This document shows positions 1-13,400 of a DNA stretch of 64,000 nucleotides, piece by piece (position 1 is the stretch's first letter; each line of letters begins with the position of its first letter). A program made the position numbers and the translations under genes. The stretch comes from Panicum virgatum. Its lineage: Eukaryota; Streptophyta; Magnoliopsida; Poales; Poaceae. Where the stretch lies: contig NC_053140.1 of NCBI RefSeq assembly GCF_016808335.1, positions 31,364,586 through 31,428,585 of the forward strand, written 5' to 3'. A model generated the notes under the pieces. That model did no database searches, was not told the DNA's origin, and worked only from the letters and a program-made list of their open reading frames with translations.

Positions 1-1
1 T

Positions 2-1019
2 GAAGAGAACCAACATGTGCTTGTGCCGCTTGCGATTGGAAAGGTCGAATCCAGTGTTGTGGAAGAAGGGAAGTTCAGGTACTACAAATTTTCAGTTGAA
101 GAAAGTGCAAGTGAGAAAGTAGCTTCTGGGCGTGCTAATATTGAGGTTAAGATAGACACGGATGCGAGTGGTGGCGACACTGATATCTACGTTTCAAGGC
201 ATCCTTTAGTATTCCCGACTCAGCACCGACATGAGTGGTCTTCTCATGAAATGGGATCAAAGGTTCTTATACTCAAACCACGGGATTCCAGTTTGGTGAC
301 CGGTGTTTACAGTATTGGAGTTTATGGTTTCAAAGGGACTTCTAAGTACCAGCTCTCTGTAGATATTAAGGATGTTAATAGCCAAAGAATTGGTGAACAT
401 GCTAGTGCCTCAGGAAGTGTCGACGCTGATTCAGTACTGTGTAGGAACTGTAAGCGCCATATAGCCAGCCGATCTGCTCATCTTCATGAGGCATACTGCA
501 TGAGACACAATGTTGCCTGCCCGCATGATGGCTGTGGAGTTGTTCTCCGGAGAGAAGAAGCAGCAGATCATGTCCACTGCAACAAGTGCAGGCGAGCTTT
601 CAAGCAGAGGGAAATGGAGAAGCATATGAAAGTCTTCCATGAGCCACTGCAGTGCCCCTGTGGGGTGGTTCTGGAAAAGGAAGATATGGTATGTCTTGCC
701 ATCTCTCTTCATTATGCTAGCTGCACACTGGTAACTTTCTGAAGCATAATTTTCTTACGAAATTGTCTTCTTTTTTTTTGTTAATTTTCAGGTCCAACAT
801 CAATCCTCAACCTGCCCTTTGCGCTTGATCGTGTGCCGGTTCTGCGGTGACACAGTCCATGCTGGTGGAGAACCAGTTGATGCTCGTGACCGACTCCGAA
901 ATATGTGTGAGCATGAGAGTATCTGTGGATCCAGGACCGCACCATGTGACTCTTGTGGGCGGTCAGTCATGCTGAAGGAGATGGACATTCACCTGATAGC
1001 CGTTCATCAGAAGAGCTGA
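2..1019 (+). CDS. UFD1-family protein with C-terminal zinc fingers (PRLI-interacting factor K-like), 3' part
   Basis: Two exons are visible, 2..688 and 792..1019; the frame is open through the left edge, so the N-terminus lies outside. The intron 689..791 has GT-AG borders and phase 0, and the joined tail is about 305 residues. The first part (to about residue 130) is a beta-rich domain. It is followed by cysteine/histidine clusters of TRAF/XAF1-type zinc fingers, starting at CRNCKRHI and including CPHDGCGVVL, CNKCRRAF, CPCGVVLEKE, CRFCGD and CDSCGRSV. The protein ends in a conserved tail, HLIAVHQKS, before TGA. Plant proteins of this class carry an N-terminal UFD1 fold and are thought to act with Cdc48/p97 in ubiquitin-dependent degradation; the UFD1 fold itself is not in the window. 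The next gene is convergent. The family assignment rests on my recall of the distinctive C-terminus; the biochemical role is inferred. Confidence 0.87.
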
Positions 1020-2005
1020 TCACCCAGTGGCACAGGGATGACCTGAGCTGAGACTGGTGCTTGCTCAAAGCTACAAAGTTGTTACTGAATTTCAGCGCTG
1101 CTGGCTTGAACAATGCCCCATTGAACTGCAAATATGTGGTGTGTTATGTTTGTCATTTGTGGTGTTCCCATGAAGGAAACACACTGGCGTTAGTGTTGTG
1201 TCTGTATCTTGTTTCTGTGTACATTATTTACAAGTCTTCTTTGACATGTTAGTATTATTTATTTGTTATTAAAACGAAATATGTTCTCTTCTCTGTGATG
1301 GACCGCGTAACGTGTGTCCTGTCATTTTAGATTGTATGGGTACTACATGTAGGCAATTGTTCACAAGGTTCATATTCAACAGGGTGGCTTACACTTTTTT
1401 AAAAAATATATACTGAGCTTCCACTGTTAGTAGCAGACGCGCGCGCTTGTTTGTCATCTGTCAAGCCGCCAGCGAGCTGTTCCTTCAGTTCAGCCAGCGC
1501 TCGTTTCTGATGGCCACCTGCGTATGTATCACGAATTCACGCCACTAGTCTTTTAATCCTTTTCAGAGGCTCTGAAACCACTACTGGGCAAGCAAAGATG
1601 GGCGCTTCGCCACTGAAGATGAGACCAGCGTTAGCCGGCCGCCGCATACTCCACCAAATCCACGAACATTCGTCTCCATTGCTTCCAAACTGCCATCAGG
1701 ATTCAGGAGAGGGCGGCGTGCTAGGCAACCAAAAAGGAACAATATTGCGATTTGCGAACACATATATGCTATTTATCGGGGAGCCAGGAACGAGTTTTTG
1801 CGAACAAACTTAAGGCCAAACATAGAACATTTGTTTCCTGTTTGGAGCAAGTTCACTAGATGGTCAAACGCACAGAAAACTACCTGAAAAATCATAGAAA
1901 TAATAGAATGTAACTGAACTCAAACCGATCGGCTGCTGGGAACGAACCTAGCTCCAATAAACTTAAAATTTCACCCTTTCCTTTTAATAATTCCCATAAC
2001 GAAAC
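1020..2005. other. 3' UTR and intergenic DNA
   Basis: About the first 250 bases are the probable 3' UTR of the UFD1-like gene (T-rich, with TTATTAAAAC near 1267). The rest, up to the retrotransposon, shows no convincing coding frame and no bounded repeat that I can recognise. Confidence 0.5.
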
Positions 2006-2371
2006 TGTTAGGCTCGCCGAGCTGACACACACACACAGAGAGGTAGAGGATGAACATGGTGAGAGGAAGAGAAGCAGAGGGTAGACACGAGGAGTGTTGC
2101 TGCTTAAGAAACTGAGCTGCAGCTGCTCTCTTCTATATAGGCACACCAGTCAAAGTGAGTAGACATACAAGACTATACAAGGTATGGCTCTATAGTGCCA
2201 CCACTACCTACCACTGTTACTACTACTCCTACCTCAGCCATGCTGCAAGTTGCAGCTGCCACTATGCTATAGTCATCTGCCGCCCAATGTCAAATGGCTG
2301 ACCAAAACAGGAGCCAGGGCTCCTCCTACTAGCATTGATTTGCAAGTAAGAGCATGGGTAATTATCTAACA
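2006..2371 (-). repeat. 3' LTR of copia A
   Basis: This is a 366-bp direct repeat of 6725..7110, bounded by TGTTAG and CTAACA. It carries a CA-dinucleotide run near 2025 and TATATAG near 2137, a possible promoter in the minus-strand reading. Confidence 0.92.
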
Positions 2372-2373
2372 AT

Positions 2374-2382
2374 TCTTCCCCT
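2374..2382 (-). other. Polypurine tract of copia A
   Basis: On the minus strand this reads AGGGGAAGA, two bases before the 3' LTR, the position expected for the plus-strand primer. Confidence 0.75.
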
Positions 2383-2404
2383 AATTGCACTGCTCTTGTT
2401 TGAT

Positions 2405-5400
2405 CTACTCAACCCCAATCTTGGTCCTCAACTCAGTGAGTCGAATGCGCCCAAGTGGCTTGGTGAGGATGTCCCTGAGCTGTCGAGCAGTCTCGACATG
2501 CTTGAGCCTGATCTGTCCACCATCGACGCAGTCACGGATGAAGTGATACTTGGTGTCGATGTGCTTGCTCCGGTCATGGTGGACATGGTTCTTTGCTAAA
2601 GCAATGGCGGACTGGTTGTCCACCATCAGGACAGGTGCCCGAGCTTCTTCTCCGGTGAGCTCTGCCAGCAGCCACCCCAGCAAAACTCCTTGGCAGCATG
2701 CCGTCGCCGCTGCAATGTACTCTGCCTCACAGGTGCTCAGCGTGACGACCTTCTGATTCATTGATTGCCAGGAGATCGGGCACGCCCCAAGGAAGAAGAG
2801 CATGCCTGTGGTGCTCTGCCGTCCATCGACATCGCCCGCCATGTCGCTGTCGCTGAAACCGATCAGCTCCAGCGCTTCTGTGTTCCGCCTTGGGTAGACG
2901 AGCTCGTATCCACACGTCCCGGCCACATAGCGGAGCAGATGCTTGACCGCGGCGAGGTGAACCTCCCGCGGCTCCGCCATGAACCGGCTCACGTACCCCA
3001 CGGCGAACCCAATGTCCGGCCACGTGTGCGTGAGGTAGCGCGGCCCGCCGACAATGCTCCGATAGCTCGTGGCGTCCACCAAGGGGGCAATGCTGTCCTT
3101 TGACAGCTTGATCTTCTCCTCCATGGGCGTCTGGCACGCCTTGCACTCGCCCATCCCGCTCCGCTCCAACAGCTTCCTCGCGTAGGTGCTCTGGCGGAGC
3201 GTGATGGCGCTCTCGGTCTACTCCACCTCAATGCCGAGGTAGTAGGTGAGCAGATCGAGGTCTGACATGCGGAACATCCCCTTCATCTTCTCCTTGAATG
3301 CGTCGATGTCCCGCTGCTCAGCTCCGGTGACGATGAGATCGTCGACGTACACCCCGACGATCACCAATCTCCCCTGTGATCGATGCGTGTAGGGGGCATG
3401 CTCGGTGGCGCACTTGGTGAAGCCGAGCGACGCGAGGCTTGCGTCCAGCTTGATGTTCCACGCGCGCGGCGCCTGGCGCAGCCCATACAGGGCTTTGCGC
3501 AGGCGGAGCACCCTGTGCTCCTCGCCGGCGATGATGAATCCCGGCGGTTGTTGTACATACACCTCCTCGGCGAGTTCCCCATTGAGGAATGCCGACTTCA
3601 AGTCCAAATGATGGAGCTTCCAGCCCCTTGCCGCCGCCAGCGCCAACAGCAAGCGCACGGACTCCATGCATGCCACCGGCGCAAAGACTTCCTCGAAGTC
3701 GATGCCCTCGCGCTGCACGAATCCCTTGGCGACGAGCCGGGCCTTGTGCCACACCACCTCACCGTGCTCGTTCCGCTTCACCTTGTACACCCACTTGAGC
3801 CCGATCGGCCGGCAACCAGCCGGCGGATCCACCAGCTCCCACGTGCGGTTTTCCTCCACCGCCGCCATCTCCTCCAGCATCGCCGCCTGCCAGCACCCCT
3901 CCTACTCTGCTGCGGCGAAACTTGACGGCTCCTCTGCACTGCCCAGGTGCAGCTCAAGATCGTCCAGCACACGGGCCGCCTGCCTGGCCGGACTTGTGTC
4001 GCCGACGAGATCTTCCACCGCGCGGAACCGGAGTGGCTCGCCGGAGTACTCGGCGTCGACGTTCGTGGAGGTGCTCGATGGAGGCGTGACGAAGTGGATT
4101 GGCACGGCGGAGCTCGGTGTCGGTGCCGGAGGTGTGGCCGGAGATGCCTGCCCCGCAGGCGAATGCGGAGTTGGCGCGACTTCCCCTGTTTCCAAAACAG
4201 GGGACCTTGGAACAGGGGAGCCGCCGCACCTAAAGCACGGGAGCCGCCACATGGGCTTGCCGCTACTTCCCTGTCACCGTCCTCCAGGTCCTGGTACTCC
4301 ACGTGCTCGATGATGAAGTCACTCCAGGCACCGCGCACTGCTTCCCCATCGCCGGACTCCTCCTTCCAATCCCAGCTCGCCGCCTCGTCGAAGACGACAT
4401 CGCGTGACACCACCACGCGCCGTGCTTGCGGATCGTAGAGCCGGTAGGCCTTGCTGTCGCGCTCGTATCCCAGAAACACCATGGGTGTGCTCCTGTCCTC
4501 CAATTTGGAGAGATTGGTCTTCGTCTTTTTCACGTGCCCGATGCACCCGGACATCCTCAGGAAAGAGACGTCCGGCTTCCTCCTGTGCCACGCCTCAAAT
4601 GGTGTAGTCCTGTTCAGGCTCTTGGTGGGCGCGCGGTTCAGGATGAACACCGTCGTGCTCACCGCCTCGCCCCAGAACGCCGCCGGCATCATCTTGGCCT
4701 TCAGAATGCTCCTAGCCATGCCCACCACCGTCTGGTTCCTCCTCTCCACGACGCCGTTCTGCTACGGCGCCGTGAGGTGGCGCTCTACGCCTTGTCCCAC
4801 ATAGTAGAGGTCGAACTCGACCGAGGTGAACTCGCCACCGCGATCCGTCCACAGCACGCGCAGCTTCTTCCCTGTCTCCGTCTCCACCTGCGCCTGGAAT
4901 TGCTTGATTGCCGCCGGCGCCTCGTCCTTGCTCGATAGGAGGTGCAGCCACATGAAGCGGCTGAAATCGTCCACCAGGAGTAGGAAATAGTGCCGCCTGC
5001 CATGCGTCGCCTGCGTGATTGGCCCGCAGAGGTCGCCGTGGACGAGCTCGAGGACGTCCCAACGCGTAATCTCGCATTCTTAGGGAACGGCAGCCGCCTC
5101 TGCTTGCCGGCAAGGCAGCTGTTGCAGAGCTCGCCGGCGTGCTCGATCGGCGGCAGCCCTCGCACCATTCCTTGCCGCGCCATCCTGGCCAGAGCATCGA
5201 AGCTCAAATGGCCAAAGCGCGCGTGCCAGCGCCACACCACGTTGTCGCAGCGCGCCGCCAGACACACTGGGCGCGCGATGCGCAGCGCCAGTGTGTAGAG
5301 GCGGTTCCTGCCGCGCTCGACCTTGGCAAGCAGCTTGCGCTCGCGGTCCCTGATCCGGAGCACGCCGCCGTCGATCAACACTTGGCAGTCGTGCTCGTCC

Positions 5401-6687
5401 AGCTGGCCAAGGCTGACAATGTTGCTCCGGAGCTTGGGGATATTGTACACATCCATCAGCGTCTTGTGCTCGCCGGCCTTGAACTGGAACACGACCGTGC
5501 CGCGACCCCGGATGTCGACGCCGGAGTTGTCGCCGAACTTCACCGTGCCGATGACGCCGGTGTCGAGCTCGGAGAAGGCCTCACGGTTTCCGGTCATGTG
5601 GTTGCTTGCGCCGGTGTCGAGGTACCACAGCTCCTCTGTTTCTCCTCCTTCCCGCCCGAGGTTGACCCGCGCGCGCGGCTCATCGAGCACGACGCGCACG
5701 CCACGGTCTTCTGCCTCGATGTTGATAGCCCAGACCTGCGCCATGAGCAGCACAGGCTCCTCCTCGTCATCGTGCGCCAGATGCGCACACTCCTGGCGCC
5801 GCGGCTCCTTGCAGTCGCGGGCCTAGGTGCCCGATCTTGCCGCAGTTGCGGCACCGGTCCTTGTAGGCGACGCGGTCGCCGCCGTTCTTGTCGGCGCCCT
5901 CCACCTTCCGCCGCGGCTTGCCGCGCCGCCTGCCACGCGCACCGCTCCTTCCGCCGCCGCGCGGAGTAGAGGAACTTTCCCCCTGCTTCTTCTCGCGCAC
6001 GCGCGCCGCCCACTGCTCCTCCGTGAGCAGCAGCTGGCCGCCGGCGGTCGTGCGGGCAGGCACCTCCACGCGGTCCTCGACTGCCTTGAGCCGCCCGGTG
6101 ATGTCCTCGATCGAGAGCGTGCTCATGTCGAGCATCGTCTCAATCGAGAGCGCGATCTGCGCAAACCGAGGGGGCACGACGCGCAAGTACTTCACCACTG
6201 CCTCCTCCTCATCGATGATGACGCCGACCTGCGCAAGCTGGCTCACCAGGGATGAGAGCTGCAGCGCGAAGTCCTCGATGGCCTCGCCATCGCGGAACGT
6301 GATGGCCTCATACTCCCGCCGGAGTTGCTGCGCCTTCGCCTTGCGCACGCGGTCGCCACCCAGCCGCATCGTCTCCAAGCTCTCCCACGCCTCCTTGGCG
6401 GAGTTCTTGGCGCCGAGCGCGATGACGTACTCCGTCGGCACCGACTTCAGGATGGCCTCCATGGCCGACTGGTCGTCGTCTTCATCAGCGGTACCCACGA
6501 TCACCGCTGCCCACAGGCGCCTCGCCTTGAGCATCACCTTCATCAACACCACCCACTCGGCGTAGTTCGTGCGAGTGAGCATGGGGTACTGCACGCTGCT
6601 GACGTCCCGCACCGTCTTCTTCATGACGTACGTCGTCTCGCCATGACGTCGCCCCGGGGAACCGTGCTCACGATCAAGGGAGGCCAT
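2405..6687 (-). pseudogene. Copia A gag-pol, broken
   Basis: Reading down from the ATG at 6687: a UBN2-type Gag with a CCHC zinc knuckle (CRNCGKIGHL then a displaced C, about 5865-5810); protease LDTGASNHM near 5618; the HHCC GAG-pre-integrase region; integrase from VDDFSRFMW (about 4975) and TDRGGEF (about 4850); reverse transcriptase with YVDDLIVTG (about 3355); and RNase H with DNQSAIALAKN (about 2629). One-base frameshifts fall near 5822, inside the knuckle, and near 5065. In-frame TAG stops lie at 4762-4764, 3902-3904 and 3218-3220, each where a glutamine is expected. The first also sits beside an apparent 9-bp loss in the integrase. No intact polyprotein can be made. Gag and pol were originally one frame, as is usual for copia. 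Confidence 0.92.
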
Positions 6688-6709
6688 GGCCACCAGGCTC
6701 AAAACTCAA

Positions 6710-6722
6710 GCTCTGAATGCCA
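6710..6722 (-). other. Primer-binding site of copia A
   Basis: On the minus strand this reads TGGCATTCAGAGC, close to the plant initiator tRNA-Met complement TGGTATCAGAGC, three bases inside the 5' LTR. Confidence 0.8.
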
Positions 6723-6724
6723 CT

Positions 6725-7110
6725 TGTTAGACTCGCCGAGCTCACACACACATACACACACACACGAGAGGTAGAGGGTGAACACGGTGAGAGGAAGAGA
6801 AGCAGAGGGGGGTAGACACGAGGAGTGCTGCTGCTTAAGAAACTGAGCTGTAGCTGCTCTCTTCTATATAGGCACACTAGTCAAAGTGAGTAGACATACA
6901 AGACTATACAAGGTATGGCTCTATAGTGCCACCACTACCTACCACTGTTACTACTACTCCTACCTCAGCCATGCTGCAAGTTGCAGCTGCCACTATGCTA
7001 CAGTCATCTGCCGCCCAAAGTCAAATGGCTGGCATGACCAAAACAGGAGCCAGGGCTCCTACTACTACTAGCATTGATTTGCAAGCAAGAGCATGGGTAA
7101 TTATCTAACA
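6725..7110 (-). repeat. 5' LTR of copia A
   Basis: This is a 386-bp LTR with TGTTAG...CTAACA ends. It is longer than the other copy mainly through an expanded CA/TA microsatellite near 6743-6765, extra G residues near 6808 and a small insertion near 7030. Confidence 0.92.
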
Positions 7111-7484
7111 AACTAATAACCAGCAGCAAAAATATAGTGCACTAACACAGTCACGCAGCAATATCTATGAAGCAAATTGAGCAGAACAAGAACAAAATAT
7201 GGTGCGAAAGCACAGCAACATCCATGGAGCAAACTAAACTGAACCGTCCTCGGAAACAATAGAGTATCGGAAACAATAGAGTATCGGAATTTCAGTTGCA
7301 CCCAATAATCCCAGCAGCAACTTCACGAGTGAAGAATTCACGGGAATAGGTAGAACACACCAGGCAAAAGAACCATACATGCAAAAATATATTTTGGCCA
7401 TTACTCCTTATTTGTATAAACTAGAGGTACTCAAAAGCATTATTGTGCCCTTCACTAATATACATTGGAAAACTGCACAACTTT
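7111..7484. other. Probable OSCA1 3' UTR and short intergenic stretch
   Basis: This AT-rich DNA lies between copia A and the OSCA1 stop codon. It contains a perfect 17-bp tandem duplication (7251-7267 and 7268-7284, unit CGGAAACAATAGAGTAT). The OSCA1 3' UTR must lie here or run into the retrotransposon. Confidence 0.5.
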
Positions 7485-10400
7485 TTACAGCCGCTGATCA
7501 TTTACAATTTCAGGCAGAGAAGATGAATCCGAGCTGTTGTATTTACTAGGGACAGGGGTGTTCCGCCTGGATTGCCGCTTGGTTGCCACCAGGACTTGCT
7601 CTGCCTCTGGTTCATCGACAATTGAGAACTTCTCGTCGTCGTCGTCACCTTTGAATACTGGGTGGATGTAGGCATTCATCAGATATCCTTTGAGATCAAA
7701 TCCTGGCTCTCTTGCACGTTCTAGGGTATCCTTCTTCATTGCCTCCTAGAGAAGGAAATGGAAATGTATTACTAGTTTACTACTTGTAGTTATGTTCCAT
7801 AGCGTGACTGTTGTAAACATGTTGAATTTATGCCGTTTTATATCTAATCATATTTAGGTCACATGTTTATTATAAACATATACAGGGTTGTAACTAGGTA
7901 TAATGAGAGAAATTCATATCACTTATTACAAGCTTCTAGTGCAAATCATAGAGTAAACTTCGAATGGCATTAGCTATAGATCTTTACTCTCCATTCAAAA
8001 TGTAGGTCGTTTTAGGATTCTATCCAGTCAAACTTTATTGAATTGGCGAATCAATGAATACTTGGTAATGTTACTAGATTCATCATGGAAAGTACTTTCG
8101 TAATATATAACTTTCACTATTTATATTTATATACTTTTAAAAAAATTGCAGAAAAGTGTCACATCAGAGACCATGTCAGTGTCCTAAATGACCTACACAC
8201 TTGGGATCAGAGGGAGTAATTGACACCTTCATTTGTCAGTCTATCTTGCCAAATTAACTATCCGAATCTAAATGGGAAAAATGTTAGCACACAAGTTAAT
8301 GAGTTTTTAAGCAACATTATTCATGTTTATTTGAAGACCCATTCTATATTATTCATATATTAACTCCAAAAATTGGAAAAGAAACATTACCTGTAACGGG
8401 CATTTCACAAAAGTAGGTTCATAGCGATTCTTGCAATACTTGTGGAAATAAAAGGTTACAACCGGAAGAACAAGGAGCACCGGGGTTGACTGGCCAGCGC
8501 CTTTTGTGCTAAGTAATCCAAGGAGGAGGAACTGTGATATGATCAATGCTGTGATTATACGCCCATGAACACTTGGCCAAAATGCTGCTGCACTCTCATA
8601 TTCTTGATTGTACACATTTATTATCTGAAACAGTATAAACGTTTGTATGACGGTAGTTACAGACCATGGTCAGAACATGTGATAAACTAGTAACTCAATC
8701 CATAAAAATTACATGCAACACGCCAATTAGATGAATAAGAACATATCTAAATAATGATCTTGCTAATGTAGCTCAACCCCATGGAACATAAGATGACCAG
8801 ACGCAATGTTTTAAAAAAATCACGTTAGAAACACCAAGCATCCAAGATATGCTTGATTACCTGGTGGCGGTATACAACGTATGCAAACCCGAAGAATATC
8901 AATATGAAAGGGAGCAAAAATGGTGTCACCACAGCATAGACAAGACCAAGTAAAAAATAGAGCTGAATTTGAGGTTCATTTGAGTCAAAACCAATACTTC
9001 CAGGGTCCATTGCCTCTTCTCTGTCTTTCTCAGTCTTGACCAAGAAAAAGTTTTTCAAGTGGAAGATTACCAGTGGCTTCAATCTTAATATTGCACCAGC
9101 TACCCCAGCCCAACCATCGACCATTACATATGTTATAAAAAAGGTTGCCTTCATTGGAATTGCTACACCAACTGTCCTTGGTATTCTGCAAAAGAGGCAA
9201 ATTAGATACTAGGAATAAAAGCATACACAGTTTAAATAAAAGGAGAATAGATGGAATGAAAGGGGTTCAAATATAACCTTTTAATAGCAAGATCTTCAAA
9301 CTATTACCAAATAACAAAGAAAGGAAAATACACTAAAAAATAGCATGCCAGTAAAATAATTTAATAACAGAGTAAACAGGAGTATTATTATGCATTTAGA
9401 AAGTAAATAAATGAACTGTTTAAGGGATATTCTCTCCATCCAAATTAAGTCCTTACCATGACCATTTAAAGTATATCATTGCAAATATAACAGACCCTAC
9501 ATTCCGAAGCACACGGTGCAACATTAATAGTACAGGTTATTTCAATGCTTAAGTACAATCGTTTCATCAAGCCAAGCTCCCTCTTCTTTTTTGTAGAGCA
9601 CACACAACCCAAGATTCAAACTATTTAATCTTTGATCAACATTTAGTCTAAGGATTTCTAGATTATATTCAAATTTGGTATTATTGTATTCAGTTTGAAA
9701 ATAGTTTCATATGATGTCAAATTTCATGGTTATAAACAATAATGTATAATATATTAGTCGTCAAAATGTGGCGTTGAAGACAACATCGGGTCAAACCGTG
9801 CTTTACAAAAAGAAAAGGAGTACATTATTACATCTCTAATGTTCAGTACATACAAGAATGAAGATTATCAATGGTGCAGCACAAAGGATACAATAAATAT
9901 GAGAAAGACATACTCATTTGCAGATTGATGATTATAGCTTTTTAGCTGCTCTAAAGCAGATCCTGCAATAATGCTTGCCAGAAACACATTGAAAAATATG
10001 AAGATATAATATTTGGATGCAGATCTTCTTTCCAGTGAAGATATTGATGTCAATCCCTCAACCTTAGACATGAACATTAATATGGTCGGGAGCAGTATAA
10101 GGAAGATCTTCAGAGCAATTCCAGGAAGGAAACCTTGGATGAATGATTTAATAGTAGGTCTGATAAAAAAAAGTTGAAGTAAAAGGTGTCAGAAATCAGG
10201 AACATGCCCACAGAGCAGTGCACAAGAAATAAAGGAATGGGTATGCAAATTTGGTACTGAGAATTAACTATGCCAGTAACTTGTTTTGTTCCAGTTAAAT
10301 CTGTTAGATGACAGAATGTATGCAGCAGCACTGCAGCAGTGACCTAAATGGCACAGCTAAATTAGTCTGGGTTTGTCGTGTCATTTTTTGTTTCACCTAG

Positions 10401-13400
10401 CTCATGGTTGGAGCAAAGTGGCATAAATAGGAATGTTCAGAAACTATGATTCTTTAAACTGAATGTTTAACACTTAAGTGGCATACACAAATTAGGAATA
10501 GTAAAAGTACGCATGCAAACACATGTTTTTTGCCTGGTCTGGTGTCCCAGTCGTGTCACTAAGAGAAAGTTCTTGTGTGTGTTTGTAGGGTGGGTTACAC
10601 GCCCTTTTATCTGTAACATTTTGGGGTTCTTTACCCCGTCTCTTCTTAATATATTGATGCACAGCTATCCTGCGCGTTCGATGGGAGTTCAAGTATGCTG
10701 CACACAAATATAAAGCATCACAACAATGCGACACCAGAACTGTACACCTCAGCATACCTACAGCAGCAGATCTATGCCAGTATAGTATCCCATGGTTTCT
10801 GTACTAAACACATATTTTCATTTGGTAATAGAAACTAGAGATTTAATCGGATGAGTCTTTTTCTCCCCATGTACAGTATCTCAAATGCTTTTGATAACAA
10901 AAAACAGCTCTATACAGTGTGTACTTCAAAATGTAGGTTTGTGCAGTCATATATGTTCTCATCCATATCAGAGTTATGATCAATTTCTCTGGTCCGATTC
11001 AGTATCATAGGGCTGCTTTTTCATTTGTAACAAAAGGTCGCACTTTTTTAGATGGTAAACATAGAGCTACGAGGGTACGGCATATTCATATACATCCAAC
11101 ACTAGGGATGTTTAAAACCAACAGATACTACTAAGTAGAATCGAAAATAAAAACATTTCTGGAGAAGGAATGGCATGTAAACATAGACATACATTTCAAC
11201 CAGAGGCTTCAGAAATGGAGCTGCCTTCTCAATCCCTTCAAGATTTGCAAGAGACTGAACAAATGCTATTGGGATCACATAAAAGAAGTTCAGGAAGAAG
11301 AATGCCACTGCCACTATCAACCTTCGAACTGTAAGGGAGACAAATGGAATAGACAAATTATCCCAGTACACATCTCGAGGTTCTGGAGCCCATTCAGTCA
11401 ACCAAACAGTTGGATTACTGGTTTGTTGTGTCTGAGCACAAACTGCTGCACCCCAACGTGATCGGAAGGAAACAAATGCTGCTGGGACAACTGATTTGGG
11501 ATCTTTTACAATCTTTTCACGCTCTTCTGCTTCCTAAATATCATTTACATGAGGTGGTAAATCTGACAGTTTGTGACAGGTACCCTTTGTTTCAAAAGAT
11601 ATGGAATTGTAACATTGAGGAAGATAAATATATTACTGACAGTCCTATCAAAATTTCGTTTTCTATTGCATGCAAAATACCTATATAACAAAGACCACTT
11701 CAGTGCATATTTAGTGTCACTGCATACCCAAGACTACACTTAAGAAAATGATACACACATCCAACTAGACCTTTCTTAATGTGTGTATGTTTGGAAATTA
11801 AGAAGAAATCCATTTTGACCCACTAACTATTGCTGGAGCCTTATTTTGGCCCTAGAACTCTAAAACCCAATTTTGTTGGCACCATAACTTGTCAAAACCA
11901 TTCGTTTATCACCCTTCACAGATTTCTAAGGTAGCTTTGCCCAGTTTTGTGCCACGTCATCTGTCATGTCATCTATCACCACCACGTCAACATCATTTCA
12001 TCCTTTTCTTCTACCCCATCTATCCGTGTTCGAGAGATGCTGCTCTCATTCCTTGAAGGGCTAGAGCACTACCCAGCTGGACCTCGCTTATGACTCGTGA
12101 CCTCGCGTGCACCACCTTGCTCCTCCACCATGCAACAGCGAGCACCTGACGTCAGGTCTGCCCAAGCTGAATTGCCGGTGGACTTTCTAGGAGCATGCAG
12201 AAGCTCATGTGCTGTGTCTTTGCAAGTCCAGGCAGTGCATCAAGCACAGCAACAGGCCTCTGGCAGAAGTGTGGTCAACAGGAAGGAGAACTGGGTCTTT
12301 TTTTATTGAAGCTCAACAGGAAGGAGTGAGACTTGGTGTTTTTCTTATTGAAGCTCACAGGAAGAAGTGAGACCTGGGTGTTTTTTTATTGAAAAAGGTG
12401 GCATTTTGGTCAACCATGTCGATACCAGGCAAGTTGATGTGGCTCAAAACCGAGCAAAATCACCTATGAAATCGGCTAAGGGCGCATAGTAAACTGTTTT
12501 GATAGTGCCAAAGGTACCTGGTTTTGGAGTTGGATGGTGAAAAATGGACTTTTTCCATATTGTGTATTTGATACATATGATCAATACATTCTATTAAAAA
12601 AAATTGTTACTGTGATTCTATACTGTGTAGTTGATACTGTTGGAGTATTTTGAGCCCATGTGTATAGAGGCCCATCTAGAGGCCCATGTATAGGTATTAT
12701 ATATACCCACCCTTCTAGGGTTGGAGGAATACAAGCCACTATTCTCTACATGGTATCAGTTGCTTAGGATTCTTCTCCTCCCATGGCAGCCGCCGCCGCC
12801 GTCATGGCTGGCCAGCCGCCGGCGCCGCCCACCCCATCCCTCTCCTCTTTCCCTCCCCTTACCTCTGTTCCCGCTGCCTCTGTTCCAGGGGCGCCGCGCG
12901 CGTGGCTTCACGCCGCCGCAGCGCAGCTGCCCCCCACCGCAGCCGCCACGCTGGACCCTGCTCCCAGCGCTGGCGCGGGCGCGTTGGCCCCGGGGGCCGC
13001 CGCCGCCGGATCCCGCCCCTCCCTAGCCACCAGATCTCGCCCCTGCCTGGCCGCCAGTGCCCCTCCTCTGCTCCAGGGTGTGCCGGCACCTCCTCTGCTC
13101 CAGGCTTGCACGGCCGGCCCCTCTGCTCCAGGCGCGACGCCGCCCCTGCGACAGGCCGCCGCCGCCGGCCCCTCTGCTACCGACGCAGCGCCGCCCCTGC
13201 TCCAGGCCGCTGCCGCCGGATCCCGCCCCTCCCTGGCCGCCGGATCCCGCCCTTGCCTGGCCGCCGGTGACCCTCCTCTGCTCCAGGGTGTGCCGGCACC
13301 TTCTCTGCTCCAGGCTTGCGCGGCCGGCCCTTCTTCTCCCAGCGCGGCGCCGCCCCTGCTCCAGCCTGCTGCCCCTGCGTGGCACCACCCCACGCTCGCC

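Larger units (their letters stand above)
2006..7110 (-). mobile_element. Ty1/copia LTR retrotransposon A (degenerate, complete ends)
   Basis: The two LTRs begin TGTTAG and end CTAACA, and the 5.1 kb element reads on the minus strand. Next to the right (5') LTR is a primer-binding site resembling the initiator tRNA-Met complement; next to the left (3') LTR is a polypurine tract. The domain order protease, integrase, reverse transcriptase, RNase H is that of copia. Flanking 5-mers (GAAAC left, AACTA right) do not match, so the target duplication is lost or one end is rearranged. The LTRs differ by several substitutions and a roughly 20-bp length difference, so the insertion is not very recent. 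It lies between the convergent UFD1-like and OSCA1 genes. Confidence 0.93.

Noticed and set aside
2001..7115. Target-site duplication for copia A
   Set aside because: The 5-bp flanks GAAAC and AACTA do not match. I do not claim a duplication for this element.
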